A model generated the notes under the pieces. The model did no database searches, was not told where the DNA came from, and saw nothing but the letters and a program-made list of their open reading frames with translations. Position numbers and translations under genes: made by a program. A stretch of DNA of 64,000 bases, from NCBI GenBank assembly GCA_019633425.1, contig WSUB01000200.1, positions 1 to 64,000 on the forward strand, written 5' to 3'. The stretch is from Tulasnella sp. 424. Taxonomy: Eukaryota > Basidiomycota > Agaricomycetes > Cantharellales > Tulasnellaceae. Below are positions 1-10,150 of this stretch, one piece after another (within the stretch, counting starts at the first letter, position 1; each line of letters starts with the position of its first letter).

Positions 1-476
1 TAGCCCTACTCCGGTTTGTGGTTCTGGTTTGGAACCGAACCGAACCTGAACCGAACCGACCGAACCGGTCTTAGAACCGGTTTTGCCCAAACCGGCGGCA
101 TCACTAGAGGCGCCCTAGAAGACCGGGGGAAATCGTTGGTCAGTCGAAGACAACCCAGAACACTCGAGCCCTATCACAACAACAATCCTAAGAGTTTGAA
201 CGAGACATATAACTCACTTGGGGATGGCAATGGTTTGCGTCCTAGCTCGAGAGTATCAGCATCATCGACAACGGTTCGAGCTAACGGGCCGAGTGCCGGA
301 ATCACCTGTCGAGGGGCAACGAAACGACGGAGACTCTGGAAAATACCTCGAAGTTTCGAGGCGTTGCTGATCGGAGCCGGAGGGAGACTGGCCCTTTGGG
401 ATTGGGATCCGGCTCGGGTGGTCGTGGCAGCAGCCAAGTTGGCGGGGGAAGAGGTGGTGAAAAGCTTGAAGAGCAT
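1..476 (-). CDS. First-exon family, copy A (partial, runs off the window start)
   Basis: This is an unrecognised gene read on the minus strand. Exon 1 is 476-306 (57 codons, begins MLFKLFTTSS and ends in PRQ). Exon 2 is 241-218 (8 codons, DANHCHPQ). Exon 3 starts at 114 and is open to the window edge, so the 3' end is missing. All introns are phase 0; the first donor is GTGATT, as in the other copies, and the second is GTGAGT. Exon 1 has a Ser/Thr/Ala/Pro-rich middle and an SKLRG motif near residues 41-45. Exon lengths 171 and 24 nt are identical to copy C at 2479-3527, but exon 3 is unrelated and rich in Gly, Ser, Thr and Val encoded by a GGTTCG-type repeat. Its upstream region is interrupted: copy B's first exon lies directly upstream and no clean TATA box is visible, so expression is doubtful. 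No function can be assigned. Confidence 0.5.
31..82. repeat. Degenerate CCGAAC/GGTTCG short tandem repeat
   Basis: The hexamer-like unit ACCGAA (GGTTCG on the other strand) is repeated imperfectly through this stretch. On the minus strand it falls inside the open third exon of copy A and gives a Gly-Ser-Val/Thr-rich peptide, so it may be either a coding simple repeat or the point where that gene was interrupted. Confidence 0.7.
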
Positions 477-648
477 TTTGAAAGCTAAGAGTTGGTGGAT
501 GGAGAGGAGGAGGGCTACGAGTGTGAACAAGAGGCTGATGAGTGAAGGCTAGAAGGTCGGTGCGAAGGAGCGGTGCAAGAACGTCGAAAGTTGCGGGAAG
601 AGGATGTTTAGAGGTGCTTTATTGTCATTGAAAACGGTTTGAAATCAC

Positions 649-819
649 CTTTGGACGTGCAACATAGTGAATGAGCCTCTGGAAAATACCTCGAAGCTTC
701 GAGGGTTTGCTGATTGGAGCTGGAGGTGGGCTGGCCCGTTGAGGCTGGGATCTCGTACAGGTGGTCCCCGCCGCAGCCGACTCGGTCAGGGAACCGCCGG
801 CAAAAATGATGAAGAACAT
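649..819 (-). pseudogene. First-exon family, copy B (exon 1 only)
   Basis: Exon 1 is 819-649, exactly 57 codons as in copies A and C. It begins MFFIIFAGGS and has the same SKLRG motif and a terminal PK before a GTGATT donor. About 20 nt into the intron the sequence switches to the 5' leader of copy A (the segment around 560-628), so exons 2 and 3 are missing. It is therefore a truncated tandem copy in front of copy A. Its own TATAAATA box at 974-981 and C/T-rich leader are intact, so it could still drive a transcript into copy A. Whether a fused product is made cannot be told from sequence. Confidence 0.55.
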
Positions 820-973
820 AGCGAAAGTAACGAGGTGGTGGATCGAGAGGGAGAAGGGCTGCGAGTGTGAGCAAAAGGTTGACGAGTGAAGGCGAGAAGG
901 TCGATGCGGGGGTAAGAGGTCGAATGGTGCAAGAACGTCGAAAGTTGCGAGAAGTGGATGCTCAGAGATGCCC

Positions 974-981
974 TATTTATA
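974..981 (-). promoter_or_regulatory. TATA box of family copy B
   Basis: TATAAATA on the minus strand lies about 155 nt upstream of the copy B ATG at 819 and is followed by a pyrimidine-rich leader. The same arrangement is seen for copy C (box at 3672-3679). Confidence 0.6.
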
Positions 982-1094
982 CCATTCGACCTGTCCTTTC
1001 CCGGGTACGTCGTGATGACGATCGGCAGGGTCTGGGAGGACGTTGTGATCTTATGGGGCTAATTGAATGGCTCGGGAAGCGCTGAGGTACGTCA

Positions 1095-1400
1095 TCCCCC
1101 AACGATACCACAATAAACAACCATAGCGAACTTCAGCCTAGACCTAGCTGTCGGAATTTCCTCCCAGAATGTTGCAGGTTTTGGATTGGACGAGCGGGCG
1201 AGATATTTACCGCAGCCCTTGCTCACCGATTTCTTGATTACTAGTAACCCATTAGCCTGCAACCGTCTCGACGTACAGTATAACCCCAAGCTGGTAGCTC
1301 AAGCGTCCAGGAGTTCAAAGAACGATCGAGCGTTGAAGCGGGCTGTAGCATGTCGGACAGTCGAAGACGTGACGTCATAGTATGTTTCTGTCGGGAACAA
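1095..1400. repeat. Duplicated upstream module, copy 1 (partner about 3795-4112)
   Basis: This stretch aligns along its length with about 3795-4112. Both contain the blocks CTTCAGCCTAGACCT, TCTCGACGTACAG and the octamer TGACGTCA (1370-1377 and 4083-4090). It lies upstream, relative to minus-strand transcription, of the TATA boxes of family copies B and C. It is therefore the distal promoter part of the duplicated gene unit. TGACGTCA is the classic CRE/ATF-type bZIP palindrome; its use here is inference. Confidence 0.65.
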
Positions 1401-2078
1401 GACGATCGACCTTCAAGTTCCCACCCTTAAAAGTGCCAGTTTCTTTGCTTTCATGGAGTTTTTCTCGTGTATATCTTTCTCCTTTCCTCAGTTGCTTATC
1501 TTTCCTTCCTTACGTACGCGGGTTTAGCAGTCCGTGTTTTTTGTTTGCCGTATTTAGAAGACTTCCGTCTCTCTTTTTGTTTATCCTCGTTGTTCGACGC
1601 GATTCGCTGAAGTACTTTCCTTGGAATGGGACAAAATACCTACCTTGTCTGCGTGAGTCATGTGACCATGCGTCTAGCTGCCGAAAGCGCGTCCAAGTCT
1701 GTCTCTTTCATACGGACCTCGTCTTTTTCGGGCAAGAGAAAATTCCATCATCCATCTGGGTCAGTCGCCGAGCCCTGAGCCGAATTCAGCATATGCGCAC
1801 TGCTTGATGCAAATTACCCGGATTCTTCTATTTGCACGCGCTCAACGTCGGCCTGCTCGAGGCGCAACGAAACAACTCTTCAGACTTCGGAGCCTAAAGA
1901 AAGAAAGCGTACAACCAGGCCGACGTCCCGACCCTTGCTTTCCTCATGTACTTCAACTATAACTAGGAGACGTCACGCTGAGCGGATCACTTTCGCACGC
2001 GTGCTCAGAGGTAGTAAGCAAGGAAACCAAATAAATAATTGGGGGGAAAGTGTCCGATCATTCGCAAATAAATAAAAA
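1401..2078. other. No recognisable gene
   Basis: There are only frames without start context or similarity that I can see. The right part (after about 2000) borders the 3' end of family copy C, which comes from the minus strand. Confidence 0.5.
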
Positions 2079-2111
2079 GGGTCAATGAGAAAGTGAGACT
2101 CGAGAGGATAC
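2079..2111 (-). promoter_or_regulatory. 3'-end motif shared with family copy D
   Basis: Read on the minus strand, this 33-nt stretch (core TCGAGTCTC, then TTTCTC, then TTGACCC) closely matches 54814-54846 downstream of family copy D. Both sit in long pyrimidine-rich 3' flanks a few hundred nt after the stop codon. It may be part of a conserved 3' UTR or 3'-end formation signal. It also marks copy C as a full gene unit including its 3' flank. Confidence 0.5.
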
Positions 2112-2478
2112 AAAAAAAAAGGCGCAAGAGACAGAGACAGTCAAAGAAACAAGTTCGGGAGAGGCGAGAAGAAACACAGGACAAAAACCAAGTCGATGAA
2201 AGAGATATCAAGGAGAAAACAAAATCGAGAGAGCAGGAAGAAAAGGTCCAAGAAGGTCGCAAACGAGAGAGAGAAGAAAAACAAACCAAAGAAGTTAGAA
2301 CCAAGTCCGTTATGGGTATCATGAGCCAAGGATTGAACTTGACCAAGTCTATGGATAAAGCGGAAGAGGTTCCAAGTCAGGCATCAAGCATTTACTCAAC
2401 CCAAGGAACACGAACCTACGTGGAGTGGCGGGAGCCCCAGGAGACGACATCGAGTCAAAACCGTCGTCATACCCTGAA
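2112..2478. other. Purine-rich (plus) / pyrimidine-rich (minus) tract, 3' flank of copy C
   Basis: About 200 nt of almost pure purine on the plus strand. A Lys/Glu/Arg-rich frame is open across it, but this follows from composition. On the minus strand it is the pyrimidine-rich 3' flank of copy C and resembles the 3' flank of copies D and E, so I read it as untranslated. Confidence 0.5.
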
Positions 2479-3527
2479 TCATCGCAGCAGGAAGTCCGTG
2501 AAGTCGTCCTCATCTGTACTCGACCCATAAGCAGATGTAACGCGCATCGCGTACATTCGACCACCTTGCCGACCACGCGGCATCCGGCGCGGTGCCGATG
2601 GACTAGGACTCGGGCTGTCACTCCCGCTATTCGCCCAACCCAACGATGGATCCGTTGACGCCCAACTGCGCTCCCCAAACCCCGAGTCCGAACAGGTTGA
2701 TTCGCCTTCCGACACGTCGGAAGGTGCCTGCCATGCGGACCCTGCTGGCTGAGGATCTGATCCTGCTGGTATCCTTTCGAACTCATACCAGCTTGAAGAC
2801 CAGGATCGTCCCGAGGCCCGACTGACCTCTCCGGACTCCTCAGAACAAGTTTCTTCACCTTCCGATACGTCGGAAGATTCCTGCCACGTCGAACCTCCTC
2901 GCTGAGGCTCCGATCCTGCTGTGATCCTTTCGAAGTCGAACCAGCTCGACGACCATGAGCGCCCCGAATCACGTCGAGTATCGGCGTTCGGGGGGTCGAT
3001 GGAGCCTGAGAGAGATTCGGACTTGTACGAGACCCAGCTCGCTGCGATCGAAAGTGGTGGGCTGGGCTGGGTTGGGTCGATAGTTGGAACTGTCGGGGAC
3101 GGGGTTGTCGAGAACGTGACGAAGTCGGGTATGTTGTTCCTTTGTCGGGCGTGGGTGGGGGCGCCCTAGAAGACCGGGGGGAAGCGTTGGTCAGTCGAAG
3201 ACAACCCAGAACACTAGAGCCCTATCGCAACAGCAATCCTAGAAGTTTGAAAGAGACATATAACTCACTTGGGGATGGCAATCCTGTGCATCCTGGCTCG
3301 AGAGTATCAGCATCATCGAAAACGGTTCGAGGTAACAGGCTCAGTGCCGGAATCACCTGTCTAGGGGTAACAAAACGACGGAGCGTCTTGAAGATACCTC
3401 GAAGTGTCGAGGTTTTGCTGGTCGGAGCCGGAGGGGGACTGGCCCTTTGGGATTGGGATCCAGCCCGGGTGGTCGTGGCAGCAGCCAAGGTGGTGGGGGA
3501 AGAGGTGGTGAAAATCTTGAAAAGCAT
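2479..3527 (-). CDS. First-exon family, copy C: acidic Ser-rich protein of unknown function
   Basis: Exons 3527-3357 (57 codons), 3292-3269 (8 codons, DAQDCHPQ) and 3165-2479 join in phase 0 throughout to give 293 residues. Exon 1 (MLFKIFTTSS..., TLRG) belongs to the shared module of the family. Exon 3 is specific to this copy. It is Ser/Pro/acidic and carries an internal repeat of about 50 residues: GRSWSSSW, then F/YEFERI, AGS, WQ, SDVSEGE and TCS occur twice (nucleotides about 2692-2808 and 2845-2962). It ends in a short acidic segment, STDEDDFTDFLLR. A TATAAATA box lies at 3672-3679 and a TGACGTCA at 4083-4090. No membrane segment or known domain is seen. The protein is probably largely disordered; function unknown. 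The gene model is supported by exact agreement of exon sizes with copy A. Confidence 0.55.
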
Positions 3528-3671
3528 TTCGAAAGCTGAGAGGTGGTGGGTGGCGAGGGAAGAGGGCTAAGAGTGTAAGCTAGAGGTTGATGGGTGAAGG
3601 CGAGAAGGTCGGTGCGAAGGAGCGGTGCAAGAACGTTGAAAGTTGCAGGAAGAGGATGTTTAGAGGTGCTT

Positions 3672-3679
3672 TATTTATA
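3672..3679 (-). promoter_or_regulatory. TATA box of family copy C
   Basis: TATAAATA on the minus strand, about 145 nt upstream of the ATG at 3527, with a pyrimidine-rich leader between. Matching distances in copies B, D and E support it. Confidence 0.6.
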
Positions 3680-3794
3680 CCAGTCGACTTGTCCTTTCTC
3701 AGGCCAGTCGGGTCGACGATCGGTAGGGTCCTCCTTGCAATTGGGCCTGGACAGCCTCCTTCCTTAGGGACCAATTGAATACCTCGGGACGCGC

Positions 3795-4112
3795 TGGGAG
3801 CATGTCGTCCCTCAACGACACCGCAACGCGCAATCATCATAGTAAACTTCAGCCTAGACCTTGCCATCGAGCATTCCTCCCAGAATGCGAAGGGTTGGGC
3901 TCGATAAAGCGAGCGAGAATATTTACGGCAGCCCTTCCTTGTTCGCCGATTTCTCAATTACTAGAAACCCGATTACCCTGCATCCGTCTCGACGTACAGC
4001 GAAACCCCATGCTTGTAGATCGCGCTTCCACTAGTTCGAAGAACGATTAAGTGTTGCAGCGGGCTGTGGCATGTCGAAGACGTGACGTCAGAGTATGTTT
4101 CTGTCATGGACA
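3795..4112. repeat. Duplicated upstream module, copy 2
   Basis: Partner of 1095-1400; contains TGACGTCA at 4083-4090. After the similarity ends a C-run followed by an A-run (about 4128-4153) marks the edge of the duplicated unit. Confidence 0.6.
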
Positions 4113-4153
4113 AGGCGATCGACCGTCTCCCCCTCCCCCCCCCCCAAAAAAAA

Positions 4154-5150
4154 GTGTTTCACATTCCCCAAATCGGCTGAGCACGTTTCATAGCTAGGAG
4201 ATCACTTTCTCCGACAGCATGCAGTATGTTGGAGTTGGTGTCGGATGAAATTTGAACGTTAAGTCGAGAGTTACACGTAACTAGCCTGTTAATATACGCA
4301 TGCAGCATGTCAAGTATATTCTACCATTCCAAATGACGAGCCCCAGCGGACTTTAACCTGTATTCCAATATATGCCGACATCCACCCTTTCTGGTGGACG
4401 CCAGAGTTGGCACTTCCGAGTCTAACTGAACGGTTCGCTGGGGCCCTCCCGGAGGAATCCTCTGGTTTCCGTCAGGAAGCCGGTGGTAAACCCACTGGAA
4501 TCCAAGGGTTGTCTGCCCACTTAGATTACACGCGCGGCCAGGGGTTTCAGTGTACGGCAGGACGCTCTGGACACCGCGTCCGGTGCTTGCTAGGTCGAGT
4601 TAAATGTCCGTGAAGGCACCATTGGGAGATGCTGTCGTGCTCATTTCGTCGTTGCAGTACATGGGCGTGGTTTGAACAGAGCCAGTATTTTCTCGCAAAA
4701 TCTACATGCTCCACAGCTCCACTAGTACCGTCAGGGGACCTTTACGTGAATTTGAGCAAAGAATCGCAATTTCCCCTTTGCGCAGTAGCGAGCTGCAGTG
4801 CACGCAGAGCCAAAACCAATTGATAACTACAATGCGACCACGTTTACTAACTCTATGTGGAGTTACACCGCAATCGAGGCACTCTTAGAGCCTAGGCGCC
4901 GGGCTTTTGGCTATTGGTGTTTCGCAAGTCGATTTTATTCAAGATTCAGGTACTGCACGCTCTATATTTACGTGGACTGAGGTACCTGAAGCGTAAACAC
5001 GGGCCTGGCCTGTTAGACACCGAGAACGTGAAACTCCGACACGTATAATGACCATGCTTTCAGCCTGGTCCCTAAGTTCATAAGCTCTTGGATAATCGTA
5101 AGACTACACTTGATTCTAATACTAGAGTGAGAGCGGGTAGGTATACAGTC
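4154..5150. other. No recognisable gene
   Basis: Short chance frames only, on both strands. It lies between the left gene family and the 3' end of the first kinase gene. I see no RNA gene or repeat in it. Confidence 0.5.
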
Positions 5151-7252
5151 CTAGACAAAGTTACAGAAGTCCCAAAGACCACCCGGGACGGGCGTTTGGT
5201 CGGCTAAGATGTCTGAGCGGACCGTACCAAAGGTTGTGACTCCTGATGACAGAGAGCGTAAACCATCCAAGTCCGCCCGAGGTGCTGTGGTAAAGCTCTT
5301 GGCCTCGTAGAGAGTAGCCGGGATCTCGGCATCGGAGTCGTGGTTGGGTATCGTGGGGAGCATGGGCTGGAAGAATTGCTGGCAATGCTCGAACTGGCCG
5401 AACTCCAATTTTTTCTCGGTGTAGGAGAACGAGAGATTATACTCGACGGTCAATTGTCCTTCCAACTCCTGAATAGCGTAATGGTGCAGTTGTGAGATTG
5501 AGCTCAAAGCACTGCTTGCCAACTCCGTTACCAGTATCCCGATTCCCCCGAGGATCAGTTCCTAGTACCCGAGAGTAAGAGAAGGGTACGGAGAGCTACT
5601 AGTAATTTGTTTACCTTGAACCCATCTGAGGTATATGTTTCTAGAACAATGGCCTATAGGAGCAAATGCGTTTATTCACACGCGACCACAGCGGCTTTCC
5701 ATGCACTGACCTCACGAAAACTATGCACAGGGACGTGGATATCAACATCGGCACATTGCATCGCGTCTTCACCTAAAAGAGAGCCCGTGACCCATTGCAC
5801 TCCGTAGCATCGACTCATTCATACCTCCAGGAGCATTGAAACATGCGATGCCATAACAGACTCCGTTGAGCTTGACCCAAATCCAAGGGCCAGACAGTTT
5901 GAGAAGGTCACCTCTTGTACGAAGTATGAACGTATAATTCAACTGAAAATGGCCGGGATGCGGTAAACGCCACATACCTAAGCTTAGCGGACGACCTTAT
6001 TCTTCATGGCAAGATCGTCAGCAGCCGGCCACAATCAGTACGTCTCGTACCCCAATCTCACCGAACGCGGACATAACCGATGACTTTCCTCCAATACGAA
6101 GGAGTTATGCCATCCATACTCAGGAACACCCGTCCGACAACCATGCTCATTGTTGGACGCTCAGCTGGAGAGAAGGACCAACATTTCGAAACCGAGGACA
6201 TTAGCGCCAGCAAACGTCCTGGACTACGCAGTCGGTGGCTCTGCGCAGCCTCCGCGAGCATTCTGATGTCCCCGGGTGCCTGTCCGAGCATGAGGGCTAT
6301 AATGATATATCGTTCGCTTGGAGTCTCTGAGTAGGGAGCACGATTTGTGAGAATCTAGAGGGCGAGCACCGAATTAGTCGAAGGTCGGAGTATCGTAAAG
6401 GCAAGAAAATGAGATGACCTCGCACGCGGTACATGCCCAAGCCCAAACATCACTGGCTAGGGTATGCCTTCCATTGGTCTCGAGCAGAAGCTCCGGGCTC
6501 ATGTATCGGGTCGAGCCCTTAATGGACCGCGATGTGGTCAGACCAGATGACACACCCGATGCATGAACAAGCGAGGCCAAACCGAAATCGGTAAGGGTGG
6601 CTCCGTGACTGTCCGACACCAGTACATTGGCCTGTGTGTTTGGTTAGTTTGGTATTTGTACGGCTGGCACTCGGAGGCTGACCGGTTTCAAGTCTCCGTG
6701 ACATATTGGAGGATGATGATTATGCAAGAATTCAACTCCGGCCGCGACGTCGTGCACCTGGTGATCAAATATACAGCCTCGAACGTCCGTCAAGGCAACG
6801 TCTACTTACAAGGGCTAACCGCTTATCCCACCCAGGTTTGGTTCGAGAGATATACTGCGTCACGTTACCATTGGCCATGAAAGGGGAAACTAGCTGCGCA
6901 ATCTGACAGTTATCCCTCAAGCAGAATCCAATCAGGGGATTGACATTCGAATGTCTTATGGAGGCCCAAATCCCAAGTTCCCTCGCAAAACGCTATGCAA
7001 ATGGCAAAGAATTAGATATGCCGGGAAGGTTTACACGAGACTGACCGTGATGAAGCGCCGGCGATCGCCCATTGTTCCCACTGCCCATACACACTTGACC
7101 GCGACGTCCTCTTCCGCTCGTTCAGAATTGCGTAGCTTTGCCAAAAGAACCTCTCCATATCCACCTGCTCCGATTTGAGAGTTATCTTTTACTACTAGAT
7201 CATCGGGTTGGAGTGAAAGGTGCGAGAGTTTGTCCAGGATCGATTGCTGCAC
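5151..7252 (-). CDS. Protein kinase (TKL-like) with an unknown C-terminal module
   Basis: The kinase exons are about 7252-7046, 6992-6810, 6757-6683, 6631-6419 and 6354 to about 6129. They encode a Gly-rich loop (GAGGYGEV), the ATP-binding Lys in VAVK, an alphaC/beta4 segment with RELGIWASIRHSNV, the catalytic loop HGDLKPAN (HRD is replaced by HGD), DFG, an SPE in place of APE, DVWAWACTACEV, and a C-lobe CW...PAERP. Introns are 50-65 nt. The 183-nt and 75-nt exons have exactly the same sizes as in the two kinase-TPR genes to the right, showing common descent. Downstream exons (in 5975-5769 and 5522-5151) encode a C-terminal region shared with the neighbouring broken copy but matching nothing I know. 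No in-frame ATG precedes SILDKLSHLSL, so the true start may lie in an undetected upstream exon. Probably a cytosolic signalling kinase; substrate unknown. Confidence 0.6.
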
Positions 7253-7784
7253 ATGATGGACAACCCAAGATTGTTTAACCAGCCGCCTCCGGAAGCAGAA
7301 TTCAAACCCCTGTACGAACCGGACTTAGTGATGCGTTACTCATACTCTATAACAACGGTTGCCCAGCAAGTGGTCTGTAGTAGGAAGGTGGAAGGTGGAG
7401 TCAGGCTTGACTGTGTGCAAGGGGAACGCCGCACGATCCAAATCTCGGCACCGCCGTATTGGCGCTCCTATAGCGAGACAAGAACTTCCGATCAAGTTAT
7501 CCCTGAATCACAACACTCTCTAGAGCCTAACGAATTCCATCCTGGCCATATCTCAACGCAATTATAGGTCGCTGGCAGACCTTAACGACTGATTATTCGT
7601 AGGGTATGTACCTAAAGCACACTACCGAATAGATTTTCCCGTATTTGAGCAAGCACTGACGCATCGCTCCTTCTTCAACAAGAGGAGGGTTTGTCAGGGC
7701 GTCGCGCTGTCCCGGTCCCCCTCCCAATCTCTCGCATTCTCCTGAATGGCACCTCTCACATTCGTTTGCGTACTTTCTCTTCCA

Positions 7785-9720
7785 CTACTGGAGCAAACAC
7801 ATGCTAAAAGTATTACGACAATGGGCGGTAGAAGTCTTGAAAGCCACCCGGTAAGAACATCTGCCATGGATCGACCCAGGGACCGCGAGCTTCTGAGTAA
7901 ATTCCAGCTTGTACTCCATACTTATCTGCCCCTCCAGCCTTTGCAAAGCGTAGCGGTGCAACTGAACGATTGAGCCCGAGTTTCTGATCGCTAAATCTCT
8001 CACACCTATTCCGACTGTCCCTGATATCCGCTTTTGATGTACATCAGCAAGAGTGGACCTTAAGGAAGTGAGAATGAAATCCTTGCCTTGGTGCCATCTA
8101 GGAGGCATGTAGCTTCTAGAACAATGACCTAAGGTAGAGGCGGCTTAGCTACGAGTGAGTCCGGCTGATTCGTGGTCGCTGACCTCACGAAAGTTTTGCA
8201 CGTCGACCTCAACGTCAAGGAATGTCGATGTGCTATCATCTGAAAGAGAATCTGTGAGCCAGCGCAGCCAGCAATTGCGACTTTATACATGCGCGTGGCA
8301 GCATCGAAGCTCGCAATGCCGTTGCATAGTCTATTGTCAAAGATTATGACCCGGACGCAAGGACCAACCATGGCAGAATAGTAGCTTGCACAAGGTATAA
8401 ATGTGTAAGTTGATCGACAAAAGGTGAAGTATCGTCAGATTAACGAACCTGGAGTCGACGAGTGCTCTTGATCTGGAAAGAAAAAGGTGCGATCAGGATA
8501 ATCATCAGGTCTTCCGATTTCAACTTGAATCGCACCGGGCACGAACAGAACCGATACGACTCGCTCCACGACAAGATGAATTCCGATCTCATGCCGGGAA
8601 TATCTGCTCAACAATTTACCTCATTATTGGACGCTCAACTGGAGTGAAGGACCAACAGGTAGAAACCGAGGAAAGCAGGGACCGTGAACCTGCCAAGGAG
8701 CGCAAGCCGCTATCTCCACCTTCCACGAGCATTCTAACGCGCCCCGGCGCCTCTCCACGAAGAATGGCCAGCATAATCTGGGGTTCTCCTTTGGCCTCGG
8801 AGTATGGTACACAATCTGTGATAATCTAAAGCATGAGCAGCTGGGTTAATAGAAAGTTGGCGCACTGTCAAGGCAAAAGATTGGACAACCTCGAAAGCGG
8901 TGCATGCCCAAGCCCACACATCGCTAGCCAAAGTATGTTTGCAGTCGGTCTCGAGGATAAGCTCTGGGCTCATATATCGGGAGGAGCCCTTTATGGACTG
9001 GGATGTGGTCAGACCGTATGCCGCGCCTGGCTTGACGAGTGACGCCAAGCCAAAATCGCATAGGATGGCCTCATAGCTGTCCGAAACCAGCACATTGGCC
9101 TATGAGATTGGTTAGTGTGATGTTTAACCAACACTTCGATCACTGCTCACCGGTTTTAGATCTCCGTGACATATTGGAGGTGAATGATTGTGCAAGAATC
9201 AAGACCCGCTGCGATGTCGCAAACCTTATTGCGAGGTCAAAGTCTGAGGTTTCGTGGGGACACAGCTAACTTACAAAGCCCATACGCTTCTCCTGCTGAG
9301 GTTTTGTACGCGAGATGTCGCCACATTGCCGTTCGCCAGAAAAGGGGAAACGAGTTGCGCATTCTCGTAGTTATCACTCAGATAGAAGGCGACTAGGGGA
9401 AGGATATTCAAATGTCTTATGGAGGCCCAACTTTTGAGCTCCCTCGCAAACCGCTAAGCCACGCAGCAAGGAATCAGATATGGGTAGAAAGGGATGAGCG
9501 CGCGTGAAAGGACTTGCCGTAGCAAATCGCCTGCGATCGCCCATCGTTCCCACTGCCCATACACGCTTGATGGCGACATCCACATCTTTTTCGTTTGGCT
9601 TGCGCAGTTTGCTAGCAGAGCCTCTCCGTATCCACCGGCTCCAATTTGGGATTTATTTTCGATGACCAATTCATGACGCCGGAGCGAAAGATATGTGAGT
9701 TCCTCCGGATTCAATATCAT
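7785..9720 (-). pseudogene. Broken paralogue of the neighbouring kinase
   Basis: It follows the 5151-7252 kinase exon for exon (ATG at 9720, GAGGYGEA loop, HGDLKP, CDFG, MSPEL, DVWAWACTAFEV, CW...ERP, then the same C-terminal module). Small deletions disrupt the frame. One base is lost near 9607-9611, between the Gly loop and VAIK. Four bases are lost in the second exon (9453-9275 is 179 nt, against 183 in every paralogue). One base is lost in the third exon (9224-9151 is 74 nt, against 75). The remaining sequence and the splice sites are well kept, so loss looks recent. A TATATA sequence lies at about 9752-9758, only some 30 nt before the ATG. Sequencing errors in a low-coverage assembly could mimic this, but three independent indels in one of two neighbours argue for a real pseudogene. 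Confidence 0.65.
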
Positions 9721-10150
9721 TCATCTAACTCGGTCTTGGGAAAAGGAAACCACATATATACCACACTAGTGTAAGGGGTTGCGTCACCCATAGCCCTGCG
9801 GCGACTGATGCACTGATGCGCGGTTCGGTGGCAGGGTGGTGGAATGAAGGGTGAGGGGTGAGGGAAGGGTGACTTCTGTAAACAAAACACGGGGATCGAC
9901 GCGGGACCCAGTCCTCGCTGGAATCTTTTACGCCGCCCTCAGCCCGACGCGTCGCTCATCCTCGATCAACATACCTCTTACATTATTTTATTTGGCACCA
10001 ATAGCCAGTCTTCAAATTTCGCCTTTCAACTTTTCATTTACCCCATGATCGGGACGACGTCGTCAATCTGAAAGTCGCTCATTTGCCCTCTCAAGAGTCC
10101 ATCCACAAACAAAATCAAAACTTTGTGGCCTACCCATCCGCGTTCCCAAC
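9721..10150. other. Intergenic region between the kinase pseudogene and CDC27
   Basis: Divergent promoter interval. No coding signal beyond chance frames. The part just before 10151 is the CDC27 leader. Confidence 0.5.

Noticed and set aside
1382..1807. 141-codon plus-strand frame
   Set aside because: Hydrophobic/Arg/Ser composition typical of chance frames, no homologue in the duplicated unit at about 4092 onward.
2093..2530. 145-codon Lys/Glu/Arg-rich coiled-coil frame on the plus strand
   Set aside because: It starts without ATG, is explained by a purine tract, and lies opposite the 3' flank and end of copy C, whose minus-strand pyrimidine-rich flank is conserved at copies D and E.
2692..2880. 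Palindromic CCTTCC...GGAAGG (CCG-N6-CGG) sites as Zn2Cys6 factor binding sites
   Set aside because: They lie inside the copy C third exon and encode the repeated PSDVSEG segment; the symmetry follows from the coding repeat.
2349..2972. 207-codon minus-strand frame with internal repeats
   Set aside because: It is a shadow of copy C's third exon; the other minus frame splices in phase from the conserved first exon and has more protein-like repeats.
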